DNA from: Macrophomina tecta
Lineage: Eukaryota; Ascomycota; Dothideomycetes; Botryosphaeriales; Botryosphaeriaceae
Direction of reading: 5' to 3'
NCBI GenBank assembly: GCA_024180945.1
Contig: JAKSGN010000022.1
Coordinates: forward strand, 186,001-250,000
DNA length: 64,000 nucleotides
Under the pieces are notes generated by a model. It worked only from the letters and a program-made list of their open reading frames with translations, made no database searches and had not been told where the DNA came from. Positions 20,677 through 30,781 of this stretch are shown here, piece by piece; within the stretch, counting starts at the first letter, position 1, and every line of letters begins with the position of its first letter. Position numbers and translations under genes: made by a program.

Positions 20677-21239
20677 AATCATGGCAGCAAAGCCTTGACT
20701 TTACCGATAATCAAAACGCCCACATCTTCGTTGCCGTTCAGGCTATGATCGAGCTTTTCCGGGTGGTGAGGAAGGAGGGCGACATAAACAGCCAAATACT
20801 GGTGTTCTCGGTCTCTTACAACCATAGTCTAGCATCCTGGCATGCTTACTATCCCGTTATCAACGGCGACAAGACAGACATTTGCCGGCGGCCGCTTTTG
20901 AAACTTCTCTCCCCCGATGATGATCCAAATTCATGGAAGTCCTGGAATCTGGCTCGGAATATGTACGAGCTATGGGCCCCAGACCTTTGTGATCGCCTTC
21001 GTAAGGCGATCGACGTGGTGGAGCTTGATGCCCAACCTTCAGGACCTGCAGCAGTTGTGGAAGCGGGCACACCAGCGCCTTCAGCCTCAGTGGATCAGAT
21101 GGAGGTACAGTCTGAAGCGACGGCGAGGCCGGATGCCATGAGCATGGATGGGGATGGTGGTGACTGTGATGGCGGTGGTCGAGGTGCGACGGACCAGTCT
21201 GAAGCACAGCGTCCCCCAAAGAGACCCAAAATAAGGTAG
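20677..21239 (+). pseudogene. DUF7924-type protein, C-terminal part
   Basis: The frame continues the DUF7924 domain: SWQQSLDFTDNQNAHIFVAV, VELF-like FRVVRKEGDINSQILVFSVS, HAYYPVINGDKT and MYELWAPDLCDRLRKAID, all in family order. A Ser/Gly-rich tail with basic end (PPKRPKIR) follows, ending TAG. Family members have CEVK or CEIK directly before this point, but here the upstream sequence is unrelated; that half is found inverted at 20220-20624. Both breakpoints share TCAAA. The gene is therefore disrupted unless a new start has been adopted. Confidence 0.62.
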
Positions 21240-21563
21240 CCTTTTCTTGCCCTCCTCTAACATAGGAAAGTATCCACTAGACGACGAAGATGGAATCACG
21301 GCTGTATGTCTTTACATGCACGTCTCTTAGCGCTGCGGTCTTCCCATAGCGCTTGCCTCCTCCACGAACTACTCTGCCTTCGGCGGCTGGGACGGTCTAC
21401 CAATCATCAACTTCGCCCGTGATCCGTCTGCTGCTTCTTTTCCGAGCAACTCTTACCCTGTGCCGGCTGCGCAGTAATACACAGTAGTATGATCATCGAA
21501 CATCTTTTCAATAGCGTACATATTTGCAAGAGCAGGTTGATCGGATTCTATGGCTGACTACTT

Positions 21564-22076
21564 CTACCTAATACGCCCCCCCTCCTGAAACTCCTCGTCT
21601 AGCTCTGTCTGAAAGTGATGATGAAACCGCCCTTCTGGAGTTCTTTGGAGGCCCATCAGTATCCACCAGAGATCGCCTGCGTGGCGGTGCACCAGGAACC
21701 AGTAGAGGTCCCAATCACAGGGATCTTTGCCAGCTGCGAGTGGAGGCGTCCAATAGCCAAAGCTATCCCATGCCTCGTCATCGTCCACTGTTTTCAGCAA
21801 CGTCGTCCAAAAGCCGCTGGAGAGATGGAGAAACAGGCCATCCCACTCCTCTTCATCTAGAACCGTCTCGTGTATATGCCTCTTAGTATAGTGGACGACG
21901 CCGTCAATCATCCAATCCTTCAATCCGTAGATGATGTGGCCGGGTGACTGTGCCATCTTCCTGTACTCAGGCCAATATCCAGATGGCGAGTAAGTTTCGC
22001 GTCTCAGAACCATCAGTTCGAGGCAATCTTCTCCATCAGAGTCGATAGAGCCGGGGGACAGCCGTTCGATGCACAT
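21564..22076 (-). CDS. Hypothetical protein, 170 aa, Trp-rich
   Basis: A single-exon frame from ATG 22076 to a stop at 21564. The protein begins MCIERLSPGSIDSDGEDCLE and is rich in Trp, Asp and His (WDLYWFLVHRHAGDLWWILM). There are no membrane segments of normal length and no domain I recognise. Upstream sequence has no clear splice acceptor that would extend it. The composition looks like a real, soluble protein. It lies between two other accessory-type genes on 20-24 kb. Confidence 0.5.
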   Translation of the reverse strand: MCIERLSPGSIDSDGEDCLELMVLRRETYSPSGYWPEYRKMAQSPGHIIYGLKDWMIDGVVHYTKRHIHETVLDEEEWDGLFLHLSSGFWTTLLKTVDDDEAWDSFGYWTPPLAAGKDPCDWDLYWFLVHRHAGDLWWILMGLQRTPEGRFHHHFQTELDEEFQEGGRIR

Positions 22077-22549
22077 GGGCTCTGTAGAAAAGTGTCAATT
22101 GCGATACTGCGTGACGCCCCGCTGCCCTTCGCAGACTTCGACGACATGCTAGTCGGGATAGACGTGGGCGAACGGCTGGGCCCGCAGTCTGCAGAGCAAG
22201 TGAGGGAGAGAGCAGTTCTTAACGGTACTGCTGACGGCAGCGCGTATGCAGAAGGCGATGGTTGGCTTTCCAAAGCCGCGACATGGCTGCCGAAGACCTC
22301 GAATGTAGGATACAGCTTCTAATTCCGTCATGGCGCCGTGCTGTCCGTGTTTCTAGGCAGTATCTCGGCTGCGAGACGCGGACGGAAGCTACGGGGCGCT
22401 GTTGCCAGATCTCATGCAGCTTTTATTACAAATCTTGTGGGAGAGTCAACGAGAAGGCGCGGCGCAAAGAATAATCAGGAGGAGAAATGTACCTCACCGC
22501 GGCAGTCCGCGAAGACAAATTGGGAAGGTAGGTCGTCATGTTCAGCTTC
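22077..22549. other. Intergenic, no gene recognised
   Basis: Spacer between two minus-strand genes; only short frames. It probably carries the 3' end of the gene at 22550-23812 and the promoter of the gene at 21564-22076. Confidence 0.45.
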
Positions 22550-23812
22550 TCAGACAATGCCTTCTTCGAAGACGTCATCCTGGCCTATCAACGAGGTTCT
22601 CGCCCCTCCGCCCAGTCGATGGATACGGTGCTTGATATCGTCCTCGCAGGAGGGGCCGTGCACCGTCAAGCCCCAGCGATGAACCTCGTTGATCCAGTCG
22701 ATAAAGTGCCGAATGTTCTCTCGCTCTTCGCAGTCGCTTTCGAAGAGTGGGAACATACGGCACCCGGCCCACGATTGGTTGGCATCAAGCACCGGCTCAG
22801 TGCACCAGAATTGGTAAGCCCGACCGGCGATGATAAGACCGTAGTGGCGCAGAGGGGCGATGTGCTCGGGCGTCCATGATGATGTCGTGTCTTTTATGCG
22901 CCCCGCTTTCAGCTTGTATCTGTTGTATAGAGCAATGGCTGACGATGCAGCGACCTGTGAAACAGCCTCGGACAATGTCTTTTCACTCTTTTTGAATTCG
23001 ATGGTCAAGTACGGGCAAAGGATACGGTTCTGCCTGACTGAAGCAAACGTTTTGACGAGAGTGCGGTAGCCGGGATTAAAAGCCTGTAGGGAGATCCAGT
23101 AGGAACAGTCTGGCCGGAGATTGAACTGGAATTCTTTAGTCGACTTGCGAGAATCGACCACTGGCGGTGCTTGCCACAGCTTCTCGTCGGGCTTCGTTGC
23201 AAATTCGATCTTCCGCACGCACCACCACGGCCGGGAATCAGCCAGACAAGGGCCCCTAGGCTCACGCCTGAGAAGAGCTTCCATAGCGTAAGCGGCGTAC
23301 TCGGCTTCATTTTCCTCTAGCTCACGCATAGCTCGGTACTCCCGTAGCACCTTGTCTATGAAAGCCTCGTCACCTTCCAGCCAGACAGTTGTGTCTTTTA
23401 GTCCAGGCAGGCTGCGGTAGAAATGCGACAAGCCTTGCGAGGGCGGAGCAGGCGTGCGAAAGTGGAACCAGGGCTTTAGAACCGGAGAAGAGTCGGGATC
23501 GATGGTGATGCCGCGTGGATGGAGAACTCGAGTTCTGAAGTCAGGATCGGACGTCTTGGCTCGGGAGCCTCTGGAACGGGAGACGGACCCGGTGACGGAA
23601 GAACTCGTTGGAGTGTGCGTGCCACTGCTGCCGAGGCCGCTATCGGCCACTCGCACAGGGAGCTTTGAGGATGGAGTGCGCGTCGCAGCCATAACTTCGC
23701 ACCAAAGCCGGCTGGTTTCTGCCGGGTCGGTGTCTGGAAGGCGGCTTGTCGACTTCGCGGGTCGGGGAATGCGGCTCTGTAAGAAGAAAGGGTGGCCGTG
23801 CTGTGGAAGCAT
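22550..23812 (-). CDS. Fungal PD-(D/E)XK nuclease-like hypothetical protein, 420 aa
   Basis: From ATG 23812 (MLPQHGHPFFLQSRIPRP) the frame is open to 22550. The first 110 residues are Ser/Thr/Pro-rich and probably disordered. The folded part has RPWWCVRKIEFATKPDEK, PDCSYWISLQAF and, about 40 residues later, LCPYLTIEFKK; the D...ExK pattern in this order resembles PD-(D/E)XK nuclease-like domains of fungal accessory proteins. Helical sequence with SEAVSQVAASSAIALYNRY follows. The open frame extends 58 codons further upstream without an ATG. Catalytic activity is not shown by the sequence. Neighbouring accessory genes (20.2-22.1 kb) suggest a gene-poor, fast-changing region. Confidence 0.55.
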   Translation of the reverse strand: MLPQHGHPFFLQSRIPRPAKSTSRLPDTDPAETSRLWCEVMAATRTPSSKLPVRVADSGLGSSGTHTPTSSSVTGSVSRSRGSRAKTSDPDFRTRVLHPRGITIDPDSSPVLKPWFHFRTPAPPSQGLSHFYRSLPGLKDTTVWLEGDEAFIDKVLREYRAMRELEENEAEYAAYAMEALLRREPRGPCLADSRPWWCVRKIEFATKPDEKLWQAPPVVDSRKSTKEFQFNLRPDCSYWISLQAFNPGYRTLVKTFASVRQNRILCPYLTIEFKKSEKTLSEAVSQVAASSAIALYNRYKLKAGRIKDTTSSWTPEHIAPLRHYGLIIAGRAYQFWCTEPVLDANQSWAGCRMFPLFESDCEERENIRHFIDWINEVHRWGLTVHGPSCEDDIKHRIHRLGGGARTSLIGQDDVFEEGIV

Positions 23813-24301
23813 AGAGGCGTTAGATGGGAGTGGTGTTCGGAACGCTGCGATGGAAGGAGGCAATGCAGATGGCGATGTTAATGGAGCTGAAGTTGTTGCG
23901 TCGAAGCAAGCCGCGTCCAGACGACGCTGTTCGGACTTGCGCCGTTGGCCCCGCAACGTGCGGCCTACTCCGTCCGCACCGACCACTTAATTCCCGACGA
24001 CGTCGCATTAGCCCCACGCCCTATTAACGTCGACGCCCACCTGTCCGCTCGCACGCCTCCGCCGCTCCAACACATCCACTTTCGCTAACCGCGCTATACC
24101 GACGGCGCCAACCTGCTTATCGTGCTACTGACAGTAGGCGGTATCCACCACGAAACGGCACGTAGGTCGTCGAGTGTGCCTCGTGTTGCCTATAAACGTA
24201 CTCACATATCTGCTCTTAGAGAGGCAGACGAAATCTACATTTTTCCCTTTCGTCTCCGGGAGAAGCACCCGTCATTTTGTTTCACAATATCCTACACCAC
24301 A

Positions 24302-26685
24302 ATGTCATCCGATATCTCTTCTCGGACCGCTTCTATCCTTCCTACAGCCTCAACACCATCCACACCATTACATTTTGACGTCGTTATACGTACCGAATAC
24401 ATTGAGATCACCGAAGAAACCCATTCCGGTCGTAAGCGCCAGAAGAGAAGCAAAATACAATATACCTGTACAATCTGTTCGTCCTGGAGTTCGCACCATC
24501 GAACGAACGCCATTAAACGCGTCAATTCACGCACCCTGTACCTATATCCTCCGCTCAGTCCTCTCGATCAACGCCGGCCCCTACGCGCGATATTTCAACG
24601 ATTTTCACACCCATTTCATCACCAAACGGCCTTCGGAATAGCTTCAATCAACAAGCATACAAAGTAGCGATTATAGGGCTTCTCACGCGCCGCAGAATGC
24701 CCTTTTCAGCCGTGGAATGGAGCGAAATGAAAGATCTGGCCCTAGCCTGCAATCCAGCTATTGAGGACTTATTAATCACATCTCGACGAAGCGCGGTCCG
24801 ATATATTGCTTCAAACTATATGTGAGGGCTTGCACCCGGTGCGTTCACGGGTATGCAGTGGCATTGCTACCTACAAGAAGACTAAGCTGGAGAGAAAAGG
24901 AATAGATAAAAGACGAGGGCAGTGCGAGTAATATACACCCTGTGCACTGACTACTTTCCAGATTTGGCATGTTCTCGAACTTTCTCGCTCCCTCCACTGG
25001 CTACCTGCCGCAGGAATCATCCAAGGCATACTACGGGTCCAACCCGTGACAGCAGAACCCTCTAGAAGCGAATTCCCAGTCTGAACTTATTAAGACTCGC
25101 ATTTCTAGCCACCAGAATAGCTCCCCGACCTCGTTACTAGCGGCTGTTGACCAAATAGCTAAAGGAACGAAGGCAGTAATGCATCGGGTGGCCCTTTTAG
25201 AAGCAGAGAACTCTTCGCTACGTAAGGCCAACGGGGCATTAAGCAAGCGACGGAGGGCTAAAAAAACACGTGTCCGGCAAGGAGGGTCACTTACTATACA
25301 AGATGCACAAGGCCTACTGGATCAGAGGCTGTGGATGAGCAGGTGCAGCAGGAAATGCGTCAACATAGGGGTCAGTCGGAAGGGGCTCGTACAAAGTCGC
25401 GGCACTGCGGCAATTGTGGCAAGACCGGCCATAATACACGTACCTGCCAGTAGGCTGCAGAATCATCTGATTCATCTATTTCCGACGAAATTGTAGTAAA
25501 TTTGTAGTGTTGTGGTGGTAGAATTGAAGGTAATTGTGGTATAGTGGCGGATAGTGTTTCATCTCGCTTGTGTGTTCATCTCGCTTGTGGAGTACGTTAC
25601 CTTTAAGTCCCCTAGGAGATCCATATGTAAATTTAGCTCTACATCTCCGCTATTCGTTAGTACTAGTTTAACTAACTTTCGTAGCATGTGACAAGCTTCG
25701 TATACCGATCGATACCTACTGCCGGGAGGTCAGCAAGGCTCCTCGTAACGCCAGCGAGTATAATGTTGCCGACGATATGCTTTCTGAGGAGGAGTGGGAC
25801 GAGATTACGCAACTGAAGGAGCTTCTAAAGCCCTTCAAGCAGACCACAATGCGCCTGGAAGGCTCTGGCAGTAATGGAGCGTTTGGCTCGCTATGTGAGT
25901 CGCTTGTATGCATGGAGGCGATGCTATCAGCTTTGGAGGATAAGAAAGAGCAGCTGAGTCTTCAACCCAATACTCATTTGAAGGCGTGCGTCAATTTGGC
26001 ATGGAAGAAGATTAACACCTACTATAAGAGGAGCGACAAGACACCAGCCTACAGAGTAGCCGTGGCTCTTCATCCTTGCCTACGCTTCGCGTGGTTCAGG
26101 AAACATTGGAAGAACTTTCAGCAATGGCAAAAAGATGCGGAGGAGGCAACAAAGGCAATGTATTTGAACTACAAACGTTGCTCCGCTGATAGTACTCCAG
26201 TACAGCCAACCGGCCGCAACTACTCGCCCAGCGGCGATATCAACGCTTTCGACGAAATATGCCTTAACCTTGTGCCTGATGAGGACTCTGACCTCTCCAA
26301 CGACGAATATGACCGCTTCTTTAACGCCCCGCCTGAAAAGGACCATCGTAAATACTTACATAACCCATTAGAGTGGTGGAAGGAGCGTGCGGATGCGTAT
26401 CCAACGCTTAGCCGGATGGCGTTTGATCTTCTCTCATGCCCACCTACGTCATGCGACGCTGAACGGGTCTTTAGTGCTGCAGGCGACTACTTTAGCGGCA
26501 TACGAAACCGTCTACGCGACGATATAGGTGAGGAGCAGATGATTATGAAGTCTTGGCTACGCGAAGAACTCATCAGTCTCTATGGTTTGGGGGGAGCGAG
26601 AGGGAGGCCGCATGAGCCTCATGGATGCGTGTACATACTTCAACACCGTGGCATTACCCAATTAGGATGTATGATAGGCAATTGA
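24302..26685 (+). pseudogene. Restless-like hAT transposase, mosaic and broken
   Basis: N-terminal part about 24302-24835: ATG 24302 (MSSDISSRTASILP), a BED-like YTCTICSSW...H region, a frameshift near 24510, then AYKVAIIGLLTRRRMPFSAV and LLITSRRSAVRYIASNYM, a conserved Restless-type block, ending in TGA. The C-termin part resumes at about 25745 with LSEEEWDEITQLKELLKPF, LHPCLRFAWF, NPLEWWKERADAYPTLSRMA and SCDAERVFSAAGD, the hAT dimerisation block, to TGA 26683. The catalytic middle is missing. The gap contains unrelated sequence and a pogo 3' remnant (25050-25597). Confidence 0.8.
25050..25597 (+). mobile_element. 3' remnant of a pogo element
   Basis: The sequence matches only the C-terminal end of the pogo transposases here: SQSELIKTRISSHQNSSPTS, a basic coiled coil, then after a frameshift near 25320 a zinc knuckle CGNCGKTGHNTRTC. 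The right end keeps two copies of a subterminal motif (TTCATCTCGCTTGTG) and finishes GGAGTACGT followed by TA. The 5' three quarters are gone. It lies within the disrupted hAT at 24302-26685. Confidence 0.8.
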
Positions 26686-28825
26686 GCTTCCTCGCATCGC
26701 TGCAACGTCCCCCGGCGTCCTCCAGCGTCCCTGAGGGAAGGGCGGGATCCTCTGCGTAAACTGTATGGGGCTCTCCGGCGTTCTCCGCCGCTTTTCTCAA
26801 CACCAGTACAATTACCCTTTTGGGAAGCAAGTTTATCAAGTTTACTTGTATGTTTGCAAGGTCTTACAAACAAGGCAAGGCCAGGGCTGCCCAGCAGGCA
26901 AATAAGGCAAGTTGAGACCCCCAAACTTGCCTTACTTAATTGACCACCCTGACTTCAACGACGCTGCCAATCGTACACTAAACTGTCATTGCACGTTATG
27001 CTGGCGCTCGTCGGCTTTCCTGCGGAGAGGGCTCCCAACAGCTTGTCTTGTGAAACCTTTACATGCATTGCATGCAATGCATGAGGCAATCCTGCATGAC
27101 GATAAGTTCCGGGCTTTCACATGCTGAAAACACGGTACGGCCTGTGTAATAGTTTGTCCCATTCGGCGATGACTGCGTAGCTCAAGGGTCGTTGAATTGC
27201 CCCACGGTCAGCTCCTACCTGACTCGACTAACCCGAAAACCGATACGTTAACATGCCAAGAAGACCCTTTGCCGATACGAAGCCTTCGCCGATGCGAGCA
27301 CCCTGGTGCAAGCTGCTGGGCAAAGGGCTCAACAGACAGTATCGCGGTCGGCCAGAGCGGCAGACTGGAATGCTGAAGTAGTTTCGAACGTAATTTGTGC
27401 GCGCCGACAAAGTGTAGTGCCGATGGACGTCGAGCGCAGATGAGTAATTTACGCAGGTCGGGAGGCCCAAGATACGGCAATTTGGTACTCGGAAGTTCTT
27501 CTGGCCATTTCAATATGTAATCCTTGAGGGAATATACGCCTAGGTGCGGGGTTACGCTATCCCTTGAGGCGATTGTTACAAGCCAGCGAAGGCTCGCTTG
27601 AGTCGATAGCAGCGACATGCAGCTGAAACGCGGGAACGGGAATTCAGCCGAGAAGCGTTATCACAGGTCCATTCCGTGCATAACGGGGCCTAGTTCTGCA
27701 ACCTAGAAACTTATCAACTCCATACGCTACACTTTTAGGGTAAGGATGGGCCAAAACATATTACATTTAACTATTAACTACCAAATCTGTTTTTCATTGA
27801 AGAAATCCAGCTAGTTATGCGCAATCGAGCGATCTAATATCTGCACCCATAAAACGGCATGCCATCGGGAAGAAGCTAGGTGGTAACATGATATTGATCT
27901 GGATAGGCGGCTGGATGTGGGACAAGCTTAAAGCCAAGGCGGTTGTACGACCGTATAGCCCCAGCTGTACGTAGATTTAAGGAGCCGTTGAATCCGCGAC
28001 GCCGCAGAGCCGGGTGTCGATTCTGTTAATAATAGCCACATGCAAGCTATCTAGGTACCCAACTGATGGAATTTGCGCTTGATCGGTCGGAATCGATGAA
28101 TGAATGACTTGATTGCTTCGTTGTTGAGGCGCTCGTGGTATTGATCCCCAAGACGTCTCAGAATAAATGACTAAGCTAATATGCTATCCAATAACAGATA
28201 ACGGAGGTGATTGAGCTCATTTTCCATTACCAACGCATGGCAAGCGGAAGGCGCCGCTTGCTTCCTACCGGTCGCGGCTTGGCTAAGGTATGCCGTTAGG
28301 GTGCCGGAACTGCAGTACTGGAGTTGCCGTTTAGATCTCAGATGTGCTCGGAGCAGCGCGGGGAGAGAGAATTTTTCATGAACGAGACGATTCGTTGCCG
28401 GTTCTATCGAAGAGTGCTGATTAAACGTGGAGCAGTGTGTCCTTTGCCCCATGCCAACAGGATCGAGCTAGCTGCCACAAGGATCACCTAACTGCACAAC
28501 TGAGGAGCGATGTCCTGGATCTGCATGTCTAGAGTCAGAACATGGGTATGCTACCACAACAGCAGAGCGAGCGGGACACTGCGGATCCTAAGCATCTGCA
28601 TCTGCTGCTTCAGGGATGGAGCATTCCTTATCGCTAAATCATGCACTTACCACACTGCATGGCGGACGCAAGGCATAGCAGGCCTATCATAGAGTAGGTC
28701 CCACCGAGGACCTTCTCACCTATTTCGGCATCAGACGTCCCTTAAACCCGAAAGCTAGCGGCCCGCTGCTAAGCCGAAATATCTCGACGTCTATTTCCCC
28801 GATATGATCCCCTCATTTTACTTTT
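26686..28825. other. 2.1 kb without a recognised gene
   Basis: Downstream of the Restless-like element. The first 300 bp are probably that element's 3' end, with CAAACTTGCC and related inverted words near 26900-26940. A 22-bp perfect palindrome lies at 27062-27083. Several AT-rich tracts occur near 27750-27850. Open frames are short and without motifs. Confidence 0.45.
27062..27083. repeat. 22-bp perfect palindrome
   Basis: The centre is GCATTGCATGCAATGC, extended on both sides by CAT/ATG to 22 bp with complete symmetry. No flanking element explains it. It could be a chance palindrome or a protein-binding site. Confidence 0.8.
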
Positions 28826-30608
28826 GTGCTACCCCACTACCGTGAAAGAAATTTCCCTCCCAGTTTTTGGTATTGCGATCTTTTAGTCCACCTCGAGTCT
28901 GGGAGACTAATAGCAGCGGCAAAAGAGGTAAAGGAGGAGGATTTGGACGCTCCGGTCAAAGCGAGAGCCAAGCAGGTCCACTATACAGAGTACTTTTCGG
29001 CCCCAGACGAAATTATGGCGGAAGTGCTTCCCCTCCAAGTTCCTAACGGGCAGTCACGCATTTCTCCATGGCCAATTCAATCACACGAAACATTCCAAGA
29101 TGAACACTTTAGACAACCGCCTTTCCGACCCGCTTACGACCACCAGGATGCCTATGATAGCATAAAGGCGAAAACATCATTCACCATGCTTTCGCACAGC
29201 AGCGACTCAAACCTTTGCACAATCGGTCCTCCTACGCCCGAACCATTACCTGCGGCCAAAGACGATACTACAATCAAACCGAAACCATCGCAGTGCATTG
29301 ACTATCTTTCGGATGACTGGAGAGAGGAGGACATATGGTCCTCATGGCGTTACATCACCGCAAACCGCAAAACATACGGTCAACTATCGAGACTAGAGAA
29401 TGCATCCTGGCGGAGGTGGGCCAAAGCCAAATATCGGTTACGGACAATTTCTCCGGAGACTCTCAATTGGTAAGGACGTCCTAATCGCTGGTTTATAATC
29501 CTATCCATTCAGGTTTAACGGGTGTTAAAAATTGCATATCTGATAATTAGTCAGGTCCAAGGACTGTGATATGACGTGGCTGTACGGCCCATTGCAAACA
29601 TTTTCCAATACTCCCTTTCCCCACCATGGCCCGGAGGCATCTAGCAACATATCCACAGACAATTCCTTCTTCGGCAAAAAGCCGATCCTCAAAAAGCGGA
29701 CCATGTCGGAGATCATGCTCCAATCACCAGTACCCAACTCATTACTTGTCAAGCAGGCTGCCACTGCAACCCGGGCACAGCGGAGCAGCACTTCTCCACT
29801 ACAGACCCGAGAGCGCCTAACGAATACTCATGTAACTTCTGATTCTGTTATTTTGGCAATACCATCGACGAGCTCTGACAAGGAAGCCATGGACAGCGTC
29901 ATATCTCAGTCCCCATCGTGTCTTCATACCCCTGGCGACGGCGGGAAGAAACACATCCGATTCGACAACAAGGTCGCACAATACATTGTTGTGGGTTTCG
30001 AATATGGTGATGATTATGAAGACGACAATTGGTCTAATTATGAGGACGACACTGAGGACGACTCTGAGGATGACGGCCTTGAACTAAGAACCAAACCAAG
30101 ACAGTTTTCTCATTGGACCTCCAAGAACAGCTTTGATCCAGAGCGTAAGACGATCGAAAAGCTTCCTGACACCACGCTCATGTGCCGGTCCGATTCACCT
30201 GACGTACCCTATCAGGTACGAGCTCATTCATTGGGATTTGGGCGGTCCAGCCGACTATCGCCGCCGCCGTCGCCGTCGCAAGAGACGCTCAGACCCTCTC
30301 GTCCCTCAAGGAACTTGCTACTCGGCAATGAGGATAATATTGACGGAGATATCCCTGTAGAGATATTAGGCGCATTCCTCGGACAGTGTAGCAGCACTAC
30401 TGTGGGCCGGCGCAGACTCAATAATGAAGATGATGGGGAAAGCTTTCAGTCAGACGGACTTCAGCGAATAACATCGGGAATTTTCACACCATACGAGGAG
30501 GATGAAGACGAAATTATGGCAGTATGGTTCTTTAGCAAGGTCGTAGACATAGTAAACGCGGTGAAGGACATCGCTTATATCTTCTGGAACATTGGATGGC
30601 GTAGTTGA
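28826..30608 (+). CDS. REG1: REG1-like protein phosphatase 1 regulatory subunit (DUF1752), 5' end unresolved
   Basis: Exon to 29469, intron 29470-29554 (GTAAGG...GTCAG, 85 nt), exon 29555-30608 to TGA. Across the splice runs the DUF1752 block: CIDYLSDDWREEDIWSSW, RLENASWRRWAKAKY, then SPETLNW joined to SKDCDMTWLYGPLQ. Further on is KKHIRFDNKVAQY, an RVxF-like type 1 phosphatase docking site, acidic repeats, and a conserved C-terminal helix region (FFSKVVDIVNAVKDIAYIFW). In yeast Reg1 directs Glc7 phosphatase in glucose repression; the same role here is inference. The frame is open from 28826, but the first in-frame ATG is near 29014, so a 5' exon is probably missing from this model. It looks like an intact core gene among transposons. 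Confidence 0.8.
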
Positions 30609-30781
30609 CCGAGATCGGCCACCTATTACAACGCAGCCTGGAGGAGGTGGGGAAAGAGAAAAAGGCGACCAGCTTGTGATAAATCGGTTGAATTGGGTTT
30701 TCATTGTCTTCCCCTGAGCTATCTAGGGAATGAGGGAACGATGGTTTCAGCAAGCTACGCTAACTAACCTGATCTGCAATA

